From: Dugong dugon | Taxonomy: Eukaryota; Chordata; Mammalia; Sirenia; Dugongidae | Length of the DNA stretch: 64,000 nt | Assembly (NCBI GenBank): GCA_030035585.1 | Contig: CM057473.1 | Location: 8,916,501-8,980,500, forward strand | Reading direction: 5' to 3' | Shown here: positions 58,036 through 64,000 of the stretch, piece after piece | Layout of the letters: each line of letters starts with the position of its first letter | Numbering within the stretch: the stretch's first letter is position 1 | Translations under genes and position numbers: made by a program | Notes under the pieces: model-generated | The model's input: only the letters and a program-made list of their open reading frames with translations | Database searches by the model: none | Told to the model about the DNA's origin: nothing

Positions 58036-58960
58036 TTCCACCCTTTGGCCCCCCAAAAATCACATCCTTGCAACATGGAAAACATATTTACCCCATCATA
58101 TCATAGCAAAAGTCTTAACTCCAAGTCCAAAATCCAAAAAATTCCTCTTCATCTGTGAAATCTAGAATACAAGTTATCTGCTTCCAAAGGTACAATGGCA
58201 GAACAGGCACAAGCTAGACATTTCCATTACAAACGGGAGAAACTAGAGGAAAAGAAGTGATAAGAGGCACCAAGCAAATCCACAGAACACATTACATTAG
58301 CCCTCAAGGCTTTGAAAATAATCTTCTGTTCTCTGAGACAATTTACACAATAGCCCTTCACTCCAGACTCTAGGTATTGGCCACAGTCTCTGGATTTTGA
58401 GTGGAGGCCCCTCAGCCCTGGGCTTCAGCTCCACCTTCCAAGCCCACTGGGACAGCAACTCAGCTCCCTTGGCTTTAGGCACACCATTCTCCTAGTCCAT
58501 CGGAGTGAGAACTCCACCCTTAGAAACACCAGAGGCCATTGCTCCACCCTTTGAAACCCCTGAGGTCATGGCCATACCTTTAGAGACTGAGGCAGCTTGG
58601 TTTCTTGTGTCCCTTGTCTCTTCAGCTTCTGCTTCTGTTTCCTGTAGCCTCTTGGCCCTCGGGCCTCATGCCCACATCTGCCCTGCTGGGGCAAGGGTTC
58701 CAAAGCTCAGTAGCTCCACCGGCAAGTGCCCGGAGGCACCCCACTTCGCCAGGAAGCCTTCTGCACCCAGGCACTCAGCTCTCTCACTCCGTGGGTCGGC
58801 TCCAGCACCGTCCTTCACCGGTCTCCTGGTTCTGCTGCTGTTGGTTCTCTGCTGCTGCTGGTCCTCTGTCACTGCCACACGTCTATCCATTCACAGTTTT
58901 AAAACCACTTCCACATTTTAGGTATCTGTTATAGCAGCACCCCACTCTCTCGGTACCAAA
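58036..58960 (-). other. MaLR internal region, non-coding
   Basis: It contains agaatacaagttatctgctt and acatttccattacaaacg, shared in order with 7200-7330. It ends with the MaLR start-of-internal block (gttatagcagcaccccactc then cggtaccaaa) beside the right LTR. Overlapping frames at 58505-58934 are compositional. Confidence 0.75.
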
Positions 58961-59604
58961 TGTCTTAGGCTGGGTTCTCTAGAGAAGCAAAACCAGTAAA
59001 GCGTATAAAAATATACGGAGAGAGATTTATATCAAGGAAATAGCTCATGCAATTGTAGAGGCTAAAACATCCCAAGTCCACAGATCAGGGTAGAGGCCTC
59101 TCCCAGTTCACGTAGCCGCAGAAGCTGGTGAACCCAAGGTCGGCAGGTCGGAGAGGGGCTCCGCTCACAGGCTGTGAAGGTCAGTGAATTCCAAGATCAG
59201 CAGACAAGACAATCAGGTTTCTCCTGATTCACACAGCTGCAGGGGCTGGCGAACCCAAGGTCGGCATGTCGGGGAACCAGACTCTTGCTTGCAGGATGAG
59301 AAGTTTGACGAATTCCGAGATCAACAGGTAAGCTGCTAGCTCAAGTCCCAGGAACCTGAGGTGAGACGACAAGAGGCAGCTGCTGAGTCTAGAACACGCG
59401 GAAAACGTTGGCAAGGCGAGCAGGCCGAAGGTAACACGTGGAAGGCGGAGAGATGAAACTGAGAGGGCGTGAGCTGCCACAGGCCCCGCCTCTGCCAGTG
59501 CCACTCAGCAGATTCCATCATGGGGGCGATCACAACATTATACAACTACTAAACCACGGAGAATAATGGTCTAGCCACGTTGACATACAATCTTAACCAT
59601 CACA
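58961..59604 (-). repeat. 5' LTR, type A, with an internal tandem duplication
   Basis: Minus-strand start TGTGATGGTTAAGATTGT and end AGAGAACCCAGCCTAAGACA, the same termini as the solo LTR at 27747-28228. Two units of about 121 bp (59106-59226 and 59227-59347), both with gaacccaaggtcggca, explain most of the extra length over the solo LTR. Rich in CpG. Confidence 0.85.
59106..59347. repeat. 121-bp tandem duplication within the type A LTR
   Basis: Units begin gttcacgtagccgcag and attcacacagctgcag and each contain gaacccaaggtcggca and a gaattcc.agatca.cag block near the end. Confidence 0.8.
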
Positions 59605-59783
59605 AATACTACTCTTGTCATTGCCATCTCTGCTCAAAAAATGCAGAGGGATTATCTAATGCATCTGATCCAAACTCTGCTGTCTGGCATTAATCTACGA
59701 AATCAGCTTCCCCTTCCACATATACATTCATTGCTTCAGCTGAGTTGGGCTCATCCTCTCACACCCACCTGGAAGGTGTGCTA
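59605..59783. other. Unassigned spacer after the provirus
   Basis: It begins with the second aatac copy. Nothing else recognised. Confidence 0.4.
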
Positions 59784-60095
59784 TTACTCTACTTCCCTCC
59801 CTTCCTCTCTCCCTCTTTTCCTTCCTTAATTCCTTCTTTTCTTCCTTCCATCCTCCCCCCTCCATCCCTCTCTCTCTCCCTTTCTCCCTTCTTCCCCCTT
59901 TTCCTTCCTGCCTTTCTTCCCTCCTGCATCGTCCTTCCCACTTTTCTTTTTTCCTTCCTCCTTCTCTTTCCCTTTCTTCTCTCACTTTTCCCTTCCTTCT
60001 CTTTCTTTCTTCCCGTCCTTCCTTCCCTTTTATCTCCTCCTTCCTTCTTTCCCTTATTTCTTTCAGCCTTCTTTTTCTTCTACGTCTTCCTCAAA
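59784..60095 (+). repeat. Polypyrimidine (CCTT/CT)n tract, about 300 bp
   Basis: The plus strand is almost entirely C and T, built from ccttcc, ctttctt and ctctctc words with few purines. Frames on either strand (for example 59745-60113) are serine/proline/phenylalanine or arginine/glutamate/lysine low complexity from composition. Confidence 0.85.
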
Positions 60096-60229
60096 GCTCA
60101 CTTCAGTTTATAAATCATTTTAAATAGGGTTAGCATCAACCATACTGATAAAAATAAAGGAAAATAAAACTAATACTATCAGTTTTTGCCTTTTTTTTTT
60201 TGGCAAAGGTCAAAAACATTAGGAGCACG

Positions 60230-60930
60230 CTAAGTTAGCATAAGTATGAGGAATAGTCCCTTACAAACTGAAATGGCAGTAATGCTATTTGATTCAACCT
60301 ATACAGAGGACAATCTGGTAATTTCTACTGAAGTCGAAGACATAACATTAATTACATGCCCCGTGAAAAAGTAATGCCATTTTTAGAAATTTATCTTACA
60401 AATATACACTCATACGTTTGTTCGGTAATTAATATGAAGTTTATTCATTGTAACTTCGTTTGGCATAGCAAAAGTTTGGATAACGATTATCAATCAAAAA
60501 TAACTGTTTAAATAAACTAATTTCACACGTGGAATATTATCCAACAGTAAATCAATAGAATTTATTTATTTATTTAAATGATTAAATAAGATTACCTTTT
60601 AAATAAGATTTGCTTATCAGTTTAAAAAACAACCAAAAACATCTTTGTCTCAAAGTGAAAATATATACAAGATGTATTATAAGCAAAGAAAAAAGAAGCA
60701 AAAAATTATAAATATGCTGCAATTTATATAAAAAATGGAGAAATTAAGAGTGCATATTTGAATTTACTTGAATATCCAGAAAATGTATTTTGAAAGAGCA
60801 TATGGAAAATTGGTAACGTTGCCACTAAAGAAGGGAATTGCATTAGAAGGCAGAGAGACATGTGTAGGAGGAGCCTTTTTAACTCGATACCTTTTTGAAA
60901 TTAAGAAATTTAAAAATGTTTTTGAAAAGG
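60230..60930 (+). repeat. L1M LINE relic: end of ORF2 and 3' UTR
   Basis: Order follows L1 ORF2 C-terminus and 3' UTR: tttttagaaatttatcttac, aatatacactcatacg, ttcattgtaacttcgtttgg, catagcaaaagtttggataa, then acgtggaatattatccaaca, and later gaaaattggtaacg. No frame survives. Confidence 0.7.
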
Positions 60931-62639
60931 GAAGCTTTTACTGAACACTGCAACTAAGCTGTTTTCTCTCTTAAGCATATGTTTCAGTCATTTTAAAATT
61001 GTCTTCTTCACTGTTGAAATGAACGCTAAAGATTGGTTCAGTACAATGGTGACTGAAGAGTAGTCCAGCAACTCTTGGGGCTTGGTTCAAATTTCCAGGG
61101 TTGCAAGCTCTGGTGTCTGGGAAGGTTTCCAGCCTCATGGAGGGATTTAAAGTGTGACTTTAACTCTGACAGGATGTGGCATGCGATGTGATGGCAGACT
61201 TTCCACGTTTCGTGGACCATCGCATATCCAGGAATCTACTCACGTCAGTGACTATTTCTTAATGTTGGTGTTTTATTTTTGAGAATTAGTGAATACTGAA
61301 GACATATTAGTACCTCTGACAATTCCAAAAGTCCATAATTGTAAAGAAGTTCCAAAGTAATAACAATAATAACCTTAAAAAAAAAAAATACCCAGTGACA
61401 TAGCATCCATTATGATATTGACTGTAAAGGCAATGTATACATTTTTGTAAATTCAGATTCCATAGATGATTAAACGCTTATTCCTGTTTATGAATGAAGA
61501 AAATTATGAAGAAAAATCTGCTCTTTTAATAGTTTCCTGTTCTTTTTTTTTTAAAGACCTATAAAGCAAAAGAAAAGCTTCTATTGGATGAAAAATATTT
61601 TGCATCTAATTATTATTTAATTCTTTATATTTTAAACATGCACTTTTTTCCAAGTGAATTTTTTTTTTTAATTTTCCATTTTATACAAATGGATTGATCC
61701 TAAATTTTTAATCCCTCTAGCAAACTTCCACAGGATGTTTTATTTTCCCTGGCATTATGTAAACACTAGGAATATTTACTGAATGGGAACGAAACCACAA
61801 AGTTCTACAGCCAACTTCAAAACAATTTAATTCACAAAAGCCACAATATAGAATAAATTTGCATATCATTTATTCTGAATCACTCATGCCCTTGTTGAAC
61901 TGTCTTACAGTAGTTTGACCGTAAAAGTTCATTAGTACGGCAAAACAGGAAATTATACTCATTTAAACGAAGGGCATGTTGTCACTTTAAATATGGAAAA
62001 CTTCCTTAGGAGTTATTTGCTTTTTCATTGGTTTGTTTCATTAAAATTAAAATGAAAACTTACAAATGATGCCTAATATTCTACCATTACAACTGTCAAC
62101 TTTAAATCCTTCTGATTATCTGATGAATTTATAAATTTCTTTTCCCTTTGTTTTCTGATACTTAAAATAATTTGAAAAGTATGTAAGAGAATGTGTTTAC
62201 TTTGTATTTCTTGTGCCTATTTTAGCTTTTTAGTCTTGTTGAGAAATGTTGACTATCCTTGTGAAGGCCAATTCTTTCATACCACTTCTCCATCCTATTT
62301 TTGTTGATGTTGCCTCTGCCTATAGTTTAAAGGATAATTTCAGAATTTCTAAAAATAGACACATCCAAACAATTGTTGCTTTTAGAAACATAAAAACAGT
62401 TCCTTTTTTTATATGTTGAAATACTTTGCATTTTAGAGGGACTGTGACATTTGAGAATGTTTTGTATGTGATGAAGTTAATAAGTTGATCTGTGTTCATG
62501 TACTCTAGCTCCAATTAAACCCGTGTTATTATGAATTGACATTATTTTCAATTATCATTGAGATGATTCTCAACTAGCCTATTCCTTAAAATTCTTGGAA
62601 GAAAGCTATAAGATTTTAATTTTTACAAAGAATACATTA
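60931..62639. other. AT-rich stretch with no recognisable feature
   Basis: Several A and T runs (around 61378, 61546 and 61660). Frames at 61038-61220 and 62320-62514 show no domain. Confidence 0.5.
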
Positions 62640-62783
62640 ACCACCAAGTCGACTCTGACTAATAGCGACCCTATAGGGCAGAGGGGAACCTCCTCATTTG
62701 ATTTTCAGGGAGCAGCTGGTGGATTCAAACTGCAACCTTTTGGTTAGCAGCTGAGCTCTTACTCACTGTGCTACAAGCACTCC
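62640..62783 (-). repeat. AfroSINE, shortened
   Basis: Reversed: ccaccaagtcgactctgac, cctatagggcagaggggaac, ggattcaaactgcaacc, ending gctacaagcactcc. Confidence 0.88.
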
Positions 62784-63249
62784 AAATTTTTATAGCTGTA
62801 TTTAAATACAAGTTACTACTGTAAATCTTCTTATTGAGAAAGATCTCTCCACTTTGGTGGTGGCACTGTCGGCAGAAGACTAAGCCACAATTCCGTGCTT
62901 TCTTCCTGACTTTTAAGGCTATCTTTAACAGCATAGTCAGAGTTACACATCTTGTAGATCTCCTCTTCTCTCAGACAGAGAGCATGTGATAGCCTTGATG
63001 CTGGAGAGACTCAACTCCTGCCATGTTCCTTAGCTGTCCTGCTTCATAGCCATGGCCTCAGTTTGTCACCAGAGACCAAGTTCACCAAAGCTGAATTGAA
63101 AAACACCAGACATCATCCTGTTCAACAGCTGTAGAGTTGCTTCTTTCCCAGTGGAAATGACCAACAGAGAATTAAAAAGAGCTTTAATTCTGTGGTTGCT
63201 GGCCATTTGGCTAACAGCCTACTTCAGTAATATAATACAGGAGAGTAAT
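62784..63249. other. No recognisable feature
   Basis: A 69-codon minus frame (62725-62934) starts here and runs into the SINE. Its phrase FCRQCHHQSGEIFL is not a family I can name. Confidence 0.4.
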
Positions 63250-63448
63250 GGAATCCTGGTGGCACAAATGGTTAACTGCTTGGCTGCTAACCAAATGGTT
63301 GATGGTTTGAACCCACTCAGCAGCTTGAGGGAGAAGGGCCTGGAGATCTGTTTCAGAAAAGGTTACAGCCAAGAAAACCCTATGAAGCAGTTCTACTCTG
63401 TCACATGGGCTTGCTATGAGTCAAAATCAACTTGAGAACACTAACAAG
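63250..63448 (+). repeat. AfroSINE, long variant
   Basis: Head ggaatcctggtggcacaaat, B-box-like gatggtttgaacccac, module gagatctgtttcagaaaagg, tail aaaatcaacttgagaacact. Confidence 0.9.
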
Positions 63449-64000
63449 TGGTCCATCACCAATGAGTCACTGAAGTATTCGTCAGAGTCAGAGAATTGTT
63501 CCAACTTCTGCAAGTAATAATTGTTTAAGCCATTAGTATCCCTTTCCTCCCACTAGTACATTGAGAATGGACCATTCAAGAAATCTGCAAACTCTTGAAA
63601 ATACCTGTATGTTAAAAAGAAAAAAAAAAAAAAATTACATGGGATTTTTGGTTAGGGATTGGAGTTGATTATGAAAGTTCTAGACTTCCTTTTCTATTAT
63701 CTACAGAAGGTCAAGAAAGCTAAAATGAATGAAAACCAGAGAAAGAAATGCCAGATCTATATATTAAATATTGAAGCAGCTGAGTAGGCATGTGTTTATT
63801 CTCTTCACATTCTACAAGTCTTTAATTATAGGCAGCACAACTCTATATAGGAAATCAATATTTAGGCATGCCTCTTAAAATTAATCTCATTAAGTTCTCA
63901 AAATATTTTGTAAGAAAATATAACAACCATCATATCAGCTACATAGTGCATCATTTAGCTTTTGGCATATAACAAGCCATACCAACATGTGTGGCTTTAA
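63449..64000. other. No recognisable feature
   Basis: AT-rich with an A16 run near 63618-63634. Confidence 0.45.

Larger units (their letters stand above)
57553..59604 (-). mobile_element. Compact MaLR provirus with two different LTR types
   Basis: Minus-strand order: 5' LTR type A (58961-59604), primer-site region (complement of tcggtaccaaa), about 925 bp of non-coding internal sequence, purine tract (complement of ttccaccctttgg), 3' LTR type B (57553-58035). The outer 5-bp flanks are identical: aatac at 57548-57552 and 59605-59609. Internal sequence is shared with the provirus at 6141-8740. Several CpGs survive in the right LTR, which suggests it is younger than that provirus. There are no retroviral proteins, as in MaLRs generally. 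The different LTRs are not explained by ordinary reverse transcription. Confidence 0.8.

Noticed and set aside
58505-58934. Two overlapping plus-strand frames of 109 and 138 codons
   Set aside because: They fall inside the non-coding MaLR internal region with no retroviral motif.
59728-60113. Frames rich in S, P, F, L or R, E, K, G
   Set aside because: They are translations of the polypyrimidine tract.
62725-62934. Minus-strand frame containing FCRQCHHQSGEIFL, considered as a zinc-ribbon pseudogene
   Set aside because: It is short, overlaps the reversed SINE, and I cannot match it to any family.
1-64000. CRISPR array, bacterial operon or novel defence system
   Set aside because: No direct-repeat/spacer pattern or prokaryotic gene layout exists. 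The sequence is a mammalian repeat landscape.

Overview
This window looks like nuclear DNA from an afrotherian mammal, with elephant or a close relative the best guess. The main evidence is about 25 copies of a tRNA-derived SINE of the AfroSINE type (tRNA-like head with Pol III A and B boxes, then a tail ending in the motif gactcgacggca), together with RTE-class LINEs whose 3' tails resemble those SINE tails. The ancient eutherian repeat background is also present: MIR, L2, MER20, Tigger, MLT1/MaLR LTRs and L1M. I recognise no host protein-coding exon, rRNA, tRNA gene or CRISPR array. Nearly every open frame is a transposon relic or a chance frame. The window is probably intergenic or deep intronic.

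Layout. 0.4-2.8 kb: MLT1-like LTR and a broken Tigger transposon carrying a 35-bp retro-insertion. 5.6-9.8 kb: MIR, a minus-strand MaLR provirus (6141-8740) with three SINEs inside it, and MER20. 10.26-18.78 kb: a full-length but dead L1 with a tandem-monomer GC-rich 5' UTR, ORF1 (four stops), ORF2 (three frameshifts, four stops) and an unusual double 3' end, flanked by a 10-bp target duplication. 18.8-25.1 kb: mostly unannotated DNA with scattered SINEs and an L2 relic. 25.2-32.2 kb: old L1M sequence that later received a solo LTR, a SINE and an L1 3' fragment. 32.6-37.6 kb: L1 3' fragments, SINEs, a TGG-type degenerate repeat and a TG/TA microsatellite. 37.62-40.84 kb: a near-full-length RTE. 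41-47 kb: little recognisable sequence except SINEs and an RTE tail. 48.06-48.98 kb: an MLT1-like LTR split by a small polyadenylated retrocopy. 50.76-54.47 kb: a second near-full-length RTE, itself containing a truncated RTE tail, followed directly by a 387-bp internally deleted RTE. 54.8-59.6 kb: a solo LTR and a compact minus-strand MaLR provirus whose two LTRs belong to different types although the outer 5-bp duplication matches. 59.8-60.1 kb: a long polypyrimidine tract. 60.2-64 kb: L1M relic, two SINEs and unannotated AT-rich DNA.

The elements interact as a retrotransposition ecosystem. L1 supplies the machinery that most likely moved the polyadenylated retrocopy and its own truncated fragments. 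RTE probably supplied the machinery for the SINEs, judging by the shared tails. The nested insertions give a relative order of events. All protein-coding capacity seen here is decayed. No novel host system is visible. The most unusual objects are the mixed-LTR provirus (57553-59604), the small retrocopy at 48.2 kb, and the L1 with two consecutive 3' ends. All family assignments are from recall of consensus features, without database comparison.
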